From Ichthyophis bannanicus (Eukaryota; Chordata; Amphibia; Gymnophiona; Ichthyophiidae): a stretch of 64,000 nucleotides of DNA. The stretch spans positions 245,476,869 to 245,540,868 of the forward strand of contig CM066035.1 in the NCBI GenBank assembly GCA_033557465.1, read 5' to 3'. Shown here in pieces: positions 44,276 to 56,012 of this stretch (position 1 is its first letter; each line of letters starts with the position of its first letter). A program made the translations under genes and the position numbers. The notes under the pieces were generated by a model that saw only the letters and a program-made list of their open reading frames with translations, was not told the DNA's origin and did not search any database.

Positions 44276-44735
44276 CCCTAAACCAGTTCTGAACTCACCA
44301 CTTGGCCAGTCAAATTTTCAGGTTATTCACAATCAATATGCAGATCTATCTCATGCATATATTGGAGGCAGTGCATGCAAATCTATTTCATCCATATTGG
44401 GAGGGAGGCGTGGCCTAGTGGTTGGGACAAGTTACCTCAGGCCAGAAAGCCAGGGGTTCAAATCCCACTAGAGAACCACCACCTTGGGCCAGAAGGACTG
44501 GAGTTTCTAGTCCCACAGGTGCTCCTTGTGGCCTTGGCCAAGCCACTTAACCCTCCATTGCCTCAGGTACAAAAACAGATTGAGCTCTTCAGGGACAAGG
44601 GAAAAATATGTAAGTAGTACCTGAATGTACACCACTTTGACAGGTAGAAAAGCAGTAAATAAGTATAGTTAAATAAATAAATAAATATTCATTGTAGATA
44701 CTCTGAAAATCCAATCAGCCAAGTGGTCCTTGAGG
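44276..44735. repeat. foldback MITE split by a SINE
   Basis: The left half (CACCACTTGGCCAGTCAAAT, TTTTCAGGTTATTCACAATC) and right half (TCATTGTAGATACTCTGAAA, CAGCCAAGTGGTCC) are the two arms of the MITE type seen at 5241. The SINE at 44,401-44,686 sits between them. Confidence 0.6.
44401..44686 (+). mobile_element. tRNA-derived SINE (L2-type tail)
   Basis: The head GGCGTGGCCTAGTGGTTGGG, a GGTTCAAATCCC box B, a GTGCTCCTTGTGGCCTTGG body, then an ACTTTGACAGGTAGAAAAGC-type tail and (AAAT)n. The word ATATT lies on both sides and may be a short target duplication. Confidence 0.8.
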
Positions 44736-46131
44736 TAAGGTTACCACATTTTTGCAAGCAAATGTGAGACACGTATTGAAAGTGTGTGGTGGGGTAGAGG
44801 AAGGGGCATCTAAGTTCCAGGTTTGAGCAACAAGGCATGGAGAAGAAATGGGAGAGTCACTACCCTGACCCCATGAATCCATCCGAGGCAGCAACAATAT
44901 CACCAAGCAGTCAAATCATTATCATTGTTTCTAGTTCTCTGTTGCATTTCCCCCATACTGTGCAAAATATAAAGATAATGGATGTAAATTCTTAAAACTG
45001 CCATATTAAATTGAAAATATTTTTTTCAACACCCTCTGCCCCCATTGCTGGAATCAGGGATAGGAGACTGCCACACAGGTGGAAGTCAGGGACACAGCTC
45101 TAAAATCAGGGACAATCCCTGAAAACTGAGGACATCTGGTAACCTTACCCTGCTTGATTTCATCTGGTGCAGAAGAGATCAGCTTTCTGCTTCATGGTCC
45201 TGACAATATGCAATGAACGGGAATGAAGGGGTTAACCTGAAACAGCTACTCAAAATAAGGAATAGCCACTCTACTCCAAGCCTCTGTCTTTGGGGGAGAG
45301 GGACAGGAAGGAAGGGAGCACCAAAACAAGAAATCAAGTTTTGTCTGCATATTTCTAATTTGTCACTTCTTCTGTATTGGTGAGGGTTTGTGATCTGCAT
45401 GTGTGTGTGACAGAGATGGCGTGGTCTGCTACAGTTTTTTATGTAGACAGGGATCATTTAGCAGTTGGCTTGTTCTGTTTTTTTCCAGTAGGAGGTAAAA
45501 TGGTATTATAGGGTACAAGTTAATATTTAAGAACAATAAAATGCCATAATGGGCCTTACCAAGGGTCCATATCAAGCCCAATATCCTGGTCAATTCACGT
45601 CACAAGTACCTGTTAAGTTCCAAAAAAGGTAGATCAGCTTCCATACTGCTTGTCCCAAGGGTAAGCAGTGGATTTTCCCAGTCTACTTTAATAATAGTTT
45701 ATGGACCTTTCTTCCAGGAATTTGTCCAAAACTTTTTTAAATCCATTAACACTAACAGCTTTGACTACATCCTTCAGCAACGAACTCCAGAGTTTGATTA
45801 TACATTGAGTGAAAAAATAATTTCTCCTATTAATCTTAAATGGGCCACACTCTAGTTTCATTGCTTGTCCCCTAGTCTTTCTACATTTTGAAAGAGTAAA
45901 CAACCAATCTACATTTACCTGTCCACGCCATTCATTATTTTATTGGTCTCTATCATAGCTGTCTTTTTTCCAAGTTGAACAGCCCTAACCTTTTAAGCCT
46001 TTCCTCACAGGGATATCCTTCCATCCCTTTTATCATTTTGGAGGCTCTTCTCTCTGCCTTTTCTAATTCTGCTATATCCTTCTTAAGATATGGCAACTAG
46101 AATTGCACACAATATTCAAGGCACGTTTGCA

Positions 46132-46376
46132 CCATGGAACGATGCAAATGCAATGTGTGCCTTTGAGTCAGTCCTGACTCCTGGTGACCCAGAAGCTCCT
46201 GGGTTTTCTTGGCAGTGTCACCGGAAGTAGATTGCCAGGCCTTTCTTCCGAGGCAGTGGAGGGTTAGGTGACTTGCCCAAGGCCACAAGGAGTGCTAGTG
46301 GGAATTGAACCCTGGTTGTTTGGTTACCAAGCCAGTGTTCTAACCACTAGGCTACTCCTCCACTCCATGGAACGAT
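46132..46376. repeat. target duplication CCATGGAACGAT around a SINE
   Basis: CCATGGAACGAT at 46,132-46,143 and again at 46,365-46,376, flanking the minus-strand SINE. Confidence 0.85.
46144..46364 (-). mobile_element. tRNA-derived SINE (RTE-type tail) in CR1
   Basis: Minus strand: the head AGTAGCCTAGTGGTTAGAAC, box B GGGTTCAATTCCC, the body CACTCCTTGTGGCCTTGGGC, then a tail with GGGTCACCAGGAGTCAGGAC and TGACTCAAAGGCACAC. The head equals that of the other SINEs here, but the tail matches the RTE LINE end at 6571-6620. Young insertion with a 12-bp perfect target duplication. Confidence 0.85.
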
Positions 46377-47311
46377 ACAGAGGCATTATAATATCCTTTG
46401 TTGTGTCCTCCATTCCTTTCCTTATGATTCCCAGCATTTTATTTGCTTTCTTGGCTGCTGCTGCACACTCAGAAGAGGGCTTCAACATATTATCCACGAT
46501 GACACCTAAATCCTTTTCCTGGATGCTGGTTCCTAATATGGAACCTTACATTGTGTAACCGTAGTTTGAGTTGTTCTTCCCTAAGTGCATAACTTCGCAT
46601 TTGTCCACATTAAATTCCACCTGCCATTTTGACATCCAGTCTTCTAATTTATCAAGCTCCTCTTGTGATTTTTCACAATCCTCTGTTTTAACAACTTTGA
46701 ATAATTTGGTGTCATCTGCAGATTTGATCACCTCTCTCGTTATTCCCATTTCCAAGTCATTTATGCATATGTTAAAAGCAGCAGGCCCTTCCCACCATGC
46801 CACACTTCCACTGGCTCCTTTTTCCATTTCCTGAAAGATGCTTTCTTAACCTCACCTTTAAACCATGACGGCAGACATTTGGCCTTCCTTCCACCTTTCT
46901 TAAAGCATGGAATATATCTGGTCTGGGCTTCCAAGATAGCATTTTTATTCAATGCCCATGCTTGATGTAAATCTTTAACCTTTGAAGCTGCTCCTTTTAG
47001 GTTTTTCTTAATTATTTTCCTAATTTTATCATAGTCCCCCTTTGGAAAGATAAAAGCTAGTGCTGTGAATTTCCTTGCTGTTCTCCCTCCATTTATTAAA
47101 TGAAATGCAAGTGGCCCCAACCCCGTTCTCTTGCAGCAGATCCTGTGTTCCACTAAGGACTAGATCTAAAATATCTTCCCCTCTTGTTGGTTCATGAACC
47201 AGCTGCTCCAAGAAGCAGTCATTTATTTCATTTAGAAAAACTTTCTCTCCCAAGCATGTCCTGCTGTGACATTGATCCAGTCAATACCAGGGTAATTGAA
47301 GTCATCCATGT

Positions 47312-47566
47312 GGGAGGAGTGGCTTAGTGGTTGGGGCAAGGGCTGGGTGTTTGAATCCCAGTAGAGGAAAGCAACTTTAGGCCAGAGGGACTGGGGTTTC
47401 TAGTCCCACAGGCACGCCTTGGGCAATCCACTTAACCCTCCATTGCCTCAGATACAAAATGTAGATAGTGAGCCCTTCAGGAAGAAGGGAAATATATACG
47501 CTACCTGAATGTACACTCCTTTGACGTGGTGAAAAGCAGCATATAAGCATTGCTAAATGAATCATG
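47312..47566 (+). mobile_element. tRNA-derived SINE (L2-type tail) in CR1
   Basis: GGGAGGAGTGGCTTAGTGGTT head, TTTGAATCCCAG box B, GGCACGCCTTGGGCAATCC body, tail with TTTGACGTGGTGAAAAGCAG and a short A/T end. Inserted in the endonuclease region of the minus-strand CR1. Confidence 0.75.
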
Positions 47567-48159
47567 GTATCCCATTGATTGTCCTCCTTCCACCAGGTCT
47601 CTAAGATACCAATTATATCTAACTTTGCATTTAGTGATATGTATTCTAACTCTCCCTTCTCATTTTTTAGACTTCTAGCATTTGCATACAGGCATTTCAG
47701 AGGTTGTATTTTGTTCATATTAACACTCTGGTATCAGTTGACAGGGATGATTTGGAATCTTTCAGCTCTGTCTGTTCTATACTTGAAGGCATCTGGCTTA
47801 CTTTTACCTTTTTTTGGAACCTCTCTATTGCGATGCTCTAACTTTCCTCTGTTGCTGGTATCCTTCAAAAGATACATCATTCTGAACCATGCACTCTTGG
47901 GCGACTGTTTGCTTTTCCCTATTATCTAGTTTAAAAGCTGATCTATCTCCACTTTAAACATTAATGCCAGCAGCCTGGTTCCACCCAGATTAAGATGGAG
48001 CCCATCCTTTTGGAAAAGCCTCCCCCTTTCCCAGAATGTTGTCCAGTTCCTAACAAATCCAAAACCCTCTTCCTTGCACCATCGTCACATCCATGCATTT
48101 AGACTCTAGAGCTCTGCCTGCCTTTCAGGTCCTGCGTGTAGAACATGAAGTATTTCTGA

Positions 48160-48282
48160 GAAGGTTACCTGAGGCCATGGAGGGTTAATGGACTTGCCCA
48201 AGGTCACAAGAGTGCAAGTTGGATTCAAACTCTGGTCTCTCTGATCGCCAAGCTGCTATTAGCCTATTCCTCCACTCCATGT
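48160..48282 (-). mobile_element. tRNA-derived SINE fragment
   Basis: The minus strand shows GGAGTGGAGGAATAGGC head and a TGGACTTGCCCAAGGTC (inverted CCTTGGGCAAG) body. Tail missing. Confidence 0.6.
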
Positions 48283-48689
48283 CAGCAAGAGCAGCACAAA
48301 CTCCCTCCACTGTCAGACATGTTATGTGTGAAGCAACATAAAACCTTGAAAAACAGGCACTCAGAAACTCACCATATCATAGTAGCATCACCTCTAGGAA
48401 CACAAACTGCACCAACCCTACCTATGAGAAGTCAGCACTACACATATTCTAGAAACACAATATACTTCCTGTTTGGAAAAAGACAACAAGCCAGACTGAT
48501 TCCTACACAGAACCTGCATGTTAACAGAATCCCTTGATTACACATAAAAAATATAGACCATCTCCTAGTAAAGAATACTATATCTTGAAACAAATATGCA
48601 GACAAACAATGAAATAGAAAACCCAACAAACCAGACTTCGTAAGCAGTGGAGCACTGAAGAAAGAAAACAAATGCAAAGACATAAGACA

Positions 48690-50510
48690 TATGAACATAA
48701 GAATTGCTACACTGGGTTAGACCAAAAGTCCATGAAGCCGAGTATCCTGCTTCCAACTGTGGTTAATGCAGGTCACAAGTGTCTGGCTAGATTCCATGCT
48801 ACTTACTCTCAGGGACACGCAGTGGCTTTCTCCAGGTCTCCTTTAATAACAAACAGTCTATTGACTTTCTCTCCAGGAACTTGTCCAAACCCTTTTTTAA
48901 CCCAACTACGCTAAGGGGCATGCTTACTAAGATGGGCTAACAGCATGTGCTATTTGTAACTAGGTCCCATTGCTTTTAGCACATCCTCTGGAAACAAGTT
49001 TTAGGGCTTAACTATGCATTGAATCAAAAAATATTTTCCTGTGTATTTTAAATGTACTACTTTATAACTTCATGGGGTGTCCCCTAGATTTTGTACTTTT
49101 TGAAAGCATAAACAAAAGATTCATGGTGTGTCCCCCATCATTTTTCTGCTTTTTTGAAACAATAAAGAAAAGATCCACCTTTACTAATTCCATCCACTCA
49201 GGATTTTATAGATCTCTGTGATATCTTCTATCAGCCTTCTCTACTATGAGGAAAGGCTAAAGAGATTCTGGTTCCTCAGCTTGAAGAAAAGTTGTTCCAT
49301 CCCCTTTATCATTTTGGTCATAAGAACATAAGATATGCCATACTGGGTCAGACCAAGGTCCATCAAGCCAAGTATCCTGTTTCCAACAGTGGCCAATCTA
49401 GGTTATACGTACCTAGCAGTTTCCCCAAAAGACACAGGTTCCGCAATGCTTGTACTGGTCACCCTTCTTTGTACTTTTCTAATTCCGCTATATCTTTTTT
49501 AAGATGTGGCAACCAGAATTGCAAACAGTTCTCAAAGTGCAGTTGCAACATGGAGTGATACAGAGGCATTATAATATTCTTTGTTTTATATTCTATTCCT
49601 TTCCAACTAAGTCCTAACATTTGTTTGCTGTTTTGGCCACTGTCATACACTAAGTAGAAGATTTCAATGTATTATCCACAATGATACCTAGATCCTTTTC
49701 CTGTGTGGTGACTCAATGTGGAACCTAGCATCATGCAGCTATAATTTGGGTTATTCTTCCCTAAGTGCATCATTTTGCACTTGTTCATATTAAATTTCAT
49801 CTTCCATTTTGATGCCTAGTCTCCCAATCTCACAAGGTCTTCCTGCAAGTTTTAACAATCTGCATGCAATTTGACAACTTTGAATAATCTGGTATCTGCA
49901 GACCTGATGACCTCACTCACTCCTTCCATTTCCAGATCATTTATAAATATATTAAGAAATACTGGTCCCAGTACAGATCCCTGAGATACTCCACTATTCA
50001 CCTGCCTCCATTAAGAATGCTGGATATTTAACCCTTCTCTCTGTTTTCTAAATTTTAACCAGTTTCCAATCCACAATATGACACTGCTTCCTATTTCATG
50101 GTTTTTAAATTTTCTCAGGAGTCATTCATGAGGTACTTTGTCAAATGCTTTCTGAAAATTCAGATAGGCTATGTAGCAGAATGGTGAGACAAGACTTCCC
50201 TTAGCTAAATCCAGGTTGACTTTCTCCCATTAAACCATGTATATCTAAAATGTTTAATAATTAATTTTGTTCTTCATAATAGTTTCTACAGTTTTGCCTG
50301 GCACTGACAATAGATTATCAGTCTGTAGTTTTCCAGATAACCCCTTTTTAAAAATGAATATTAGTTAGCCATCTTTCAATCTTTAGGTACCACATATACT
50401 ATTAGTTATCTGTAACTTAAAATTGTATCTTCAATTTAGTTTTTCAGTTCTTTCAGTACTCTAAAAGGTCTATACCATTTGGTCCAGGTAATTTGCTAAA
50501 AAATAGTTCT
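48690..50510 (-). mobile_element. CR1 LINE, 3' half with a CR1-in-CR1 insertion
   Basis: The 3' tail block (GAACATAAGAATTGCTACAC, GGGTTAGACC) lies at 48,690. CR1 sequence then continues to about 50,510 (minus-strand C-terminal RT, FDKVPHEx-type block near 50,130, and a PGKTVETIMK-like block near 50,270-50,300). A short MITE-like fragment lies at about 48,915-48,977, and a CR1 3' fragment at 49,318-49,458. No open frame of size survives. Confidence 0.75.
49318..49458 (-). mobile_element. short CR1 3' fragment inside another CR1
   Basis: ATAAGAACATAAGATATG, GGGTCAGACC and CAAGCCAAGTATCCTG, flanked by TGGTCA on both sides (49,313-49,318 region and 49,457-49,462). It is only about 140 bp long, an extreme 5' truncation. 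Confidence 0.75.
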
Positions 50511-50752
50511 AGGGGAGGCAGGGAAGAAATACATATTTTCAAAGCGGACATACAGCCTCTCCTCCTTCCACCAACTCTTGAAGAGGGCACTTGTCTGCAG
50601 GACTATTCATTCTTCCCACCAAAGGTGATAAAGGAGACACCCTCTTACCAGTAACCGATAGGCTGGTCCATCCTTCATTACCTCATGATGATCTGATTAA
50701 GAGCTGGGACTTTAAAATGCTTGAAATCTTTAGGAGTATCCAAGTTAGGCTC

Positions 50753-50760
50753 CTCTAGAC
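50753..50760. repeat. hAT target duplication, left (CTCTAGAC)
   Basis: CTCTAGAC immediately before the left terminal repeat; identical at 61,715-61,722 after the right one. Eight bases is the hAT hallmark. Confidence 0.95.
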
Positions 50761-50774
50761 CAGGCATGTCCAAC
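50761..50774 (+). repeat. hAT left terminal inverted repeat
   Basis: CAGGCATGTCCAAC; the perfect inverse lies at 61,701-61,714. Confidence 0.95.
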
Positions 50775-50794
50775 AGGTAGATCGCGATCTACCT
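50775..50794. repeat. perfect 20-bp palindrome next to the hAT end
   Basis: AGGTAGATCGCGATCTACCT is its own reverse complement and directly follows the terminal repeat. The half-site AGGTAGATCGC recurs at about 50,813-50,823, and a related TAGATCACGACCT lies near the right end (61,681-61,693). Such subterminal repeats are commonly transposase binding sites in hAT elements. Confidence 0.8.
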
Positions 50795-51604
50795 GTAGAT
50801 CGGAGCGGTCAGAGGTAGATCGCCAGCCCCACTTGGCTCAAACTCTCCAGCAGCTTGCCCCATCGCTAGGAGAGAGCTCGTGCTGGCAGGTCGTCTGCCG
50901 AGGGCTTGCTGCTGCTGCTGATCCTTTGCCTGTCTTTTTTCCCTGCCTTCGGGAATCTTGCCTGTGGGTGTACTGGGGGTGCTTGTTGTTTTCGTGCCAA
51001 TAGTTTGTGGGTACCCCAGGGGGCCGCCGCCCGCACCCCGTGATGAGACGCCACAGGCTTTACCTGAATACACTTACCGTATTAGTTGTGTCATGTGCTG
51101 GTCTTCGGTCACTTTATAGTTCGCTTTCATTAAACGTTTTCCAGCAGACACAACAAAGTGTCAAGAATTTGGTGATTTCGGCAGGCTTTTCCAATTTTGT
51201 TCTAACTTGCCTATGTCTTGCCTTCAAATTGGTTCAAACCACTGACATTTGCTTCTCTCTGCAATTTTAGTTTGCCTAGCCTTTGCATTGATTCTATACT
51301 GCAATTTTATTTCGCCTTGCCTTTGCGTTGATTCTACACTATGTGCAGAATTTATTAAATCGCGTGTGGTGGTATTTGAACTTGTTTGGCAGTATTTGAT
51401 TTTATCTGGACAGGTGTTTGAGTTTTTTTGATGATTGTTTGGAGGTATTTGATTATTGGTACCAGTATGATGAATTCTTATTTTTACTTTTAGAGCTGCA
51501 TGTGTGGTTTTGGCATCTCCAGTCCTTGTATTGCACATCATCCAGAGGTCTTCAGTTCCTGTTGATCTTTAATACTTTGGGACAGTGACAGCCACCCCAG
51601 TATA

Positions 51605-52011
51605 ATGAAGATGAGTGTTCCAAAGAGCAAAACATACCACTTTCATGACAAATGGGAAATGGACTACTTTTTCCATCATGGTGAAAAAGACAAGCGTTGT
51701 CTAATTTGTAATGCCCCAGTATCCTTGCCCAAAAAGGGTAATCTGGAACGTCATTATAAGGCTCTGCATAGCAATAAGTTTGATGCTAATTTTCCACCCA
51801 AAAGTGAAATTCGTAACCTGAAGCTCAAAGAACTTAAATCGAAATGGACTACTCAGCAACAGTTGATGGCAAAGCCAAGGTCACATTCGGTCAATGCAAC
51901 TATAGCATCCTTCAAGGACAGCAACCAGATCGCAAAGAAATGCAAACCTTTCACTGAAGGGGAATTTGTAAAAGATTGTTTTCTTGAAGCAGCTCACAAT
52001 CTTTTTGAAGG
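51605..52011 (+). pseudogene. hAT transposase, N-terminal piece
   Basis: ATG at 51,605 opens the transposase. A BED-type zinc finger is visible: HDKWEMDYFFHHGEKDKRC, then a CLIC pair and H-x-H (LERHYKALHSNKF). The next part (EFVKDCFLEAAHNLFEGFK) enters the core. Architecture resembles the hAT-Charlie proteins from which vertebrate GTF2IRD2- and ZBED-type genes arose. Coding ends at the L1-like insertion. The protein would bind the termini and catalyse excision and integration in the nucleus. Confidence 0.85.
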
Positions 52012-52018
52012 ATTTAAA

Positions 52019-54083
52019 GGCATGGACATATGACTTGGGGATAGAGATAAGAGGAGAAGATATGATGAGAGCTTTTTCTGTTATATCCAAGGGGACTACA
52101 AGTGCAAATTTTCGAGAAATGCAATACCGGATATTGAGAAGGAGCCACTTTGCTCCATGTAGGGCATTTAGGGCAGGAAGTAGTGCTACAGCGAGTTGCC
52201 CGAGATGTGGGAAATATAAAGCTGATCTAGGCCATATGTGGTGGCAATGTCTGGAAGCAGTACGTTTTTGGGGAGTTCTTGTGAAGCATCTGGGGTCCAT
52301 TGTGGGAGTCACACTGAAGAAGGACCCTAGAATCTTGATGCTAGGTTTGCTTCCAACAGGGATAAGGCTGGGGAAGACTCAACAAAACCTTTTCCCAACC
52401 AGTTCCATTAGTGGCGAGGAGAGTCACGTTGCTAAATTGGTTACTCCCAAGGGGGCCCACTATGGGGCACTGGAAAAAAGTATATACTTTTACTCACTGA
52501 GAAGGCGGGGGTACGGGTTATGGAGGGAGCTACGGGAAAATTCTTGGAAGAGTGGGGTCCATATATACAAAACACTGACACCACAAAACAGGAGCAGAAT
52601 TCTTAATGTACTCCAATGCTGATCTTGTAGGACGGGGGGGATTTTCTGATTATGTCTCCAAGGTGGAATTGAAGGGCATAACATAACATAAGAACATAAG
52701 ATATGCCATAGTGGGTCAGACCAAGGTCCATCAAGCCCAGTATCCTGTTTCCAACAGTGGCCAATCTAGGTCATATGTACCTAGCAGTTTCCCCAAAAGA
52801 CACAGGTTCCACAATGCTTGTACTGGGTCAAGCATTGATATCCTGGGTTCCTTCTTAATAATGGTTTATGGACCTTTCCTCCAGGAACTTGTCCAAACCT
52901 TTTTTAAACCCAGCTACACTAACAGCCTTTACTACATCCTCCGGTAACAAATTCCAGAGAGTTTGATTACACGTTGAGTGAAAAAATATTTTCTTTTATT
53001 AGTCTTAAATAGTTTACCCTGTAGCTTCATTGTATGTCCCCTAGTCTTTCTATATTCTGATAACGTAAACAATCAATCTACGTTTACCCGTTCCACTGCG
53101 TTCATTAATTTATAGACTTCTATCATATCTCCCCTCAGCCGTCTCTTTTCCAGGTTAAAGAGCCCTAACCTTTTTAGCCTTTCTTCATAGGAGTATCCTT
53201 CCATCCCCTTTACCATTTTGGTGGCTCTTCTCTGAACCTTTTCTAATAACGCTATATCCTTTTTAAGATACGGCGACCAGAATTGCACACAATATTCAAG
53301 GTGCGGTCTCACCATGGAACGATATAGAGGCATTATAATATCTTTTGTTTTATTTTCCATTCCTTTCCTTATGATACCTAGCATTCTATTTGCTCTCTTG
53401 GCTGCCGCTGCACACTGGGCCGAGGGTTTTAACATGCTATCCACAATGATGCCTAAATCTTTTTCCTGGGTGGTGGTTCCTAATGTGGAACCCTGCATCG
53501 TGTAACCATAGTTTGGGTTGTTCTTCCCTAGGTGCATAACTTTGCACTTGTCCACATTAAATTTCATCTGCCATTTTGATGCCCAGTCTCAAGATCCTCT
53601 TGCAATTTTGAGAGATTGAAACATGGAACCTGTTTTAAGGGGGGAGGGGGGACCAAGGGGGAGGGAAGGAGTGTTTTGCAAATGAAGGTTAGGGGTGAGA
53701 AGTAGAGGAAATTGGGTGACATATTGTTGATTTAAAAAGGGTGTTTTAGACTCAGTTGTATTAGAAAGTTAAATTGTTGAAATATAAGATTATTTGGTTA
53801 TAGTCTACTACATCGTTTATGGATATGCGAGCAGGTGAAAGTGTACACATCTGCTGGGCGGAAATGAAAATACTACTGATTGGAATGCAGGTAAATAATT
53901 GGATAAGGAAGGGCAGGGGGAGGTGGGCGGTGGGAGGAGGGAGAAAATATTAAAGAATATAAACTGTTTAAAAGATTATAGATGTTTAATATCAAAAAGT
54001 AATACAAAGGTAAATGATTATGATGTTACAGCTATGTTTCATAAAAAAAGAAACATAAAAATAAGAAAGAGATCATAGCTGTT
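52019..54083 (+). mobile_element. L1/Tx1-like LINE 3' end inserted in hAT
   Basis: Encodes the C-terminus of an L1-type ORF2 (SANFREMQYRILRRSHFAP, then CPRCGKYKADLGHMWWQC with the CxxC-x-H-x-WWxC pattern), continuing to a stop near 52,620. A 3' UTR follows, is interrupted by a CR1, and ends in an A-rich tail near 54,045-54,070. ATTTAAAG (52,012-52,019) and ATTTAAG (54,084-54,090) at the edges are a probable target duplication. Confidence 0.75.
52674..53614 (-). mobile_element. CR1 LINE 3' part inside the L1-like element
   Basis: The plus strand opens with ATAACATAACATAAGAACAT and the CR1 3' block. Minus-strand 53,073-53,567 is one uninterrupted 164-codon stretch of CR1 ORF2 C-terminus ([58 protein letters not shown]). 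ATTGAA flanks both ends (52,668-52,673 and 53,615-53,620). A relatively young copy. Confidence 0.85.
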
Positions 54084-54354
54084 ATTTAAGATGTACAATT
54101 GTCAAGAAACACTGTCGTGCGGCAAATAGAAAAGATGTGTGGAGACACAACTGAACAGTTGGAGGATGTTTCAAATTGTGTTGCTTTCTCACTCCAACTG
54201 GATGAATCTACAGACATAAGAGACATAGCCCAGTTACTAGTCTTAATCTGGATGTTTTTTGAAGACTTCAATATTAAAGAACTACTACTTGGAATGATTT
54301 CTTTAAAAAGGGAGAACTTCCGGTCAGAAAATATTCAGTTCTTTTCATTCTGTC
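54084..54354 (+). pseudogene. hAT transposase, middle piece 1
   Basis: The transposase resumes with QLSRNTVVRQIEKMCGD, then a VAFSLQLDESTDIRDIAQLL block (first catalytic Asp region of hAT, LDESTD). It is lost at the CR1 insertion near 54,355. Confidence 0.85.
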
Positions 54355-55486
54355 ATTGAGTCAGAAAGGATTAAAGTTTTGCAGGAAAGAAAATTTGCTG
54401 TAGAATCTCTATGGATTGAAATTCCATGTAAAAAGGGGAAGGCGATGGCAGTGGGGGTGTACTATCAACCGCCTGGCCAGAATGAACAAATGGATGATGA
54501 AATGCTCAAAGAAATCAAGGAAGCTAACAAAAGTTACAGCGCAGTAATAATAATGGGTAATTTCAATTACCCAGGTATCGACTGGGTCAGTGTCACGTCA
54601 GGACATGCTAGGGAGATAAAGTTCCTAGATCAAATAAATGACTGCTTCGTGGAGCAGCTGGTTCATGACCCGACCAGAGGGGAAGCCATATTAGACCTAG
54701 TCCTTAGTGGAACACCAGATCTAGTGCAAGAGATAAAGGTGTTGGGCCACTTGGCAATAGTGATCATAGCATGATCGCCTTTGATTTAATTAGTGGAGGA
54801 GGGATAGTAAGGAAATCCACAGTACTACCTTTTAACTTTCGAAAGGGAAACTATGATAAAATGAGGAAAACAGTTAAGAAAAAACTAAAAGGAGCAGTTG
54901 CAAAGGTTAAAGACTTACATCAAACTTGGGTGTTGTTGAAAAATACTATCTTGGAAGCCCAGACCAGCTGTATTCCACGCTTTAAGAAAAGTGGAAGGAA
55001 GTCCAAAAAACTGCCAGCATGGTTTAAAGTGAGGTCAGAGAGGCTGTTGTTGCCAAAAAAGCATCTTTCAGGAAATGGAAAAAAAAGAGCCAAACGACGA
55101 AACCTGGAAACAGCACAAGTACTGGTAAGTCAAATGCAAGGCATTGATAAGGCAGGCAAAGGGAGAATTTGAGAAGAAGCTTACTGTGGAAGCAAAAACG
55201 CGAAATAAAGACTTTAAGTACATTCGTAGCAAAAAACCTGTGAGAGAGTCAGTTGGTCCATTAGATGATAGAGGGGTTAAAGAGGCAATAAGAGGCGACA
55301 AGGCGATAGTGGAGCGATTGAATGAATTCTTTGCTTCGGCCTTTACTGAGGAAGATGTTTGGATGCTACCCATGACTGAAGTGGTATTTAAAGGTGCGGA
55401 AGAATTGAAGGAAAAATAGCGATACATCGGGAAGATGTATTACAACTATTAGATAAACCGAAGAGTAGCAAATCACCTGGGCTGGA

Positions 55487-56012
55487 TGGTATTTATTTAT
55501 TTATTTATTTAACAGGTTTTCTATACCGCCTTTTCCTTAAATCAAAGCGGTTACCAGACACAAGAAGGGAGAACAGAGACAGGGGGGCATACACTGATTA
55601 AACTAAAGAGTGAAGGTAAAATTGGGATACGCAACATCAAGGAACCGTTACAGTAAAACAAGTTACATGCAGGCTATAATAATAGAGACTGTTAGATGTC
55701 TGTGCCATAGTACTCAGTGAAGAGTACAAATTTCAGTTGTTTTCTGAACTCCTTTAAATCATCCATGGATCGCACATCGGGAGGGAGAGAGTTCCATATA
55801 AGTGGGGCCGATAAGGAAATTGCCCTTTGTGTAGTACATTTACACGCTTTTCTGAAACTACTTGGGGTGCTGAGGGTGTTTGATGTAGTTATTCGTCTTG
55901 GCCTGTTGTTATTCTGGAGTAAGAGGTTATGAAGGCTAAAAGCAGAGCATTTATGTCTGATCTTGAATATATTAATTACCATCTTGTATTTGACGCGCTG
56001 GCTTATTGGTAT
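55487..56012. repeat. TGGTAT target duplication around the nested L2-like LINE
   Basis: TGGTAT at 55,487-55,492 and 56,007-56,012 brackets the inserted LINE. Confidence 0.75.
55493..56006 (-). mobile_element. L2-like LINE 3' end inside CR1 inside hAT
   Basis: The minus strand encodes QRVKYKMVINIFKIRHK and then APLIWNSLPPDVRSMDDLKE, the L2/CR1-group C-terminus. The 3' tail is the (TTTA)n side with a CTATACCGCC block at about 55,520. Heavily 5'-truncated; third level of nesting. Confidence 0.85.

Larger units (their letters stand above)
45525..48110 (-). mobile_element. CR1 LINE, nearly 5' complete but internally deleted
   Basis: 3' end at about 45,525 (CR1 3' block), C-terminal RT region on the minus strand at 46,546-46,827 (SADDTKLFKVV, then VDKCEVMHLGKNN). 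Directly beyond, the frame jumps to endonuclease-linker sequence (KDLHQAWALNKNAILEAQTR at 46,900-46,985, then VHEPTRGEDILDLVLSGTQD near 47,165-47,225). The N-terminal endonuclease block CLYANARSLKN and IIGILETWWKEDNQW is near 47,590-47,690. Most of the RT core is therefore missing: an internal deletion of roughly 1 kb. Two SINEs sit inside. Confidence 0.8.
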
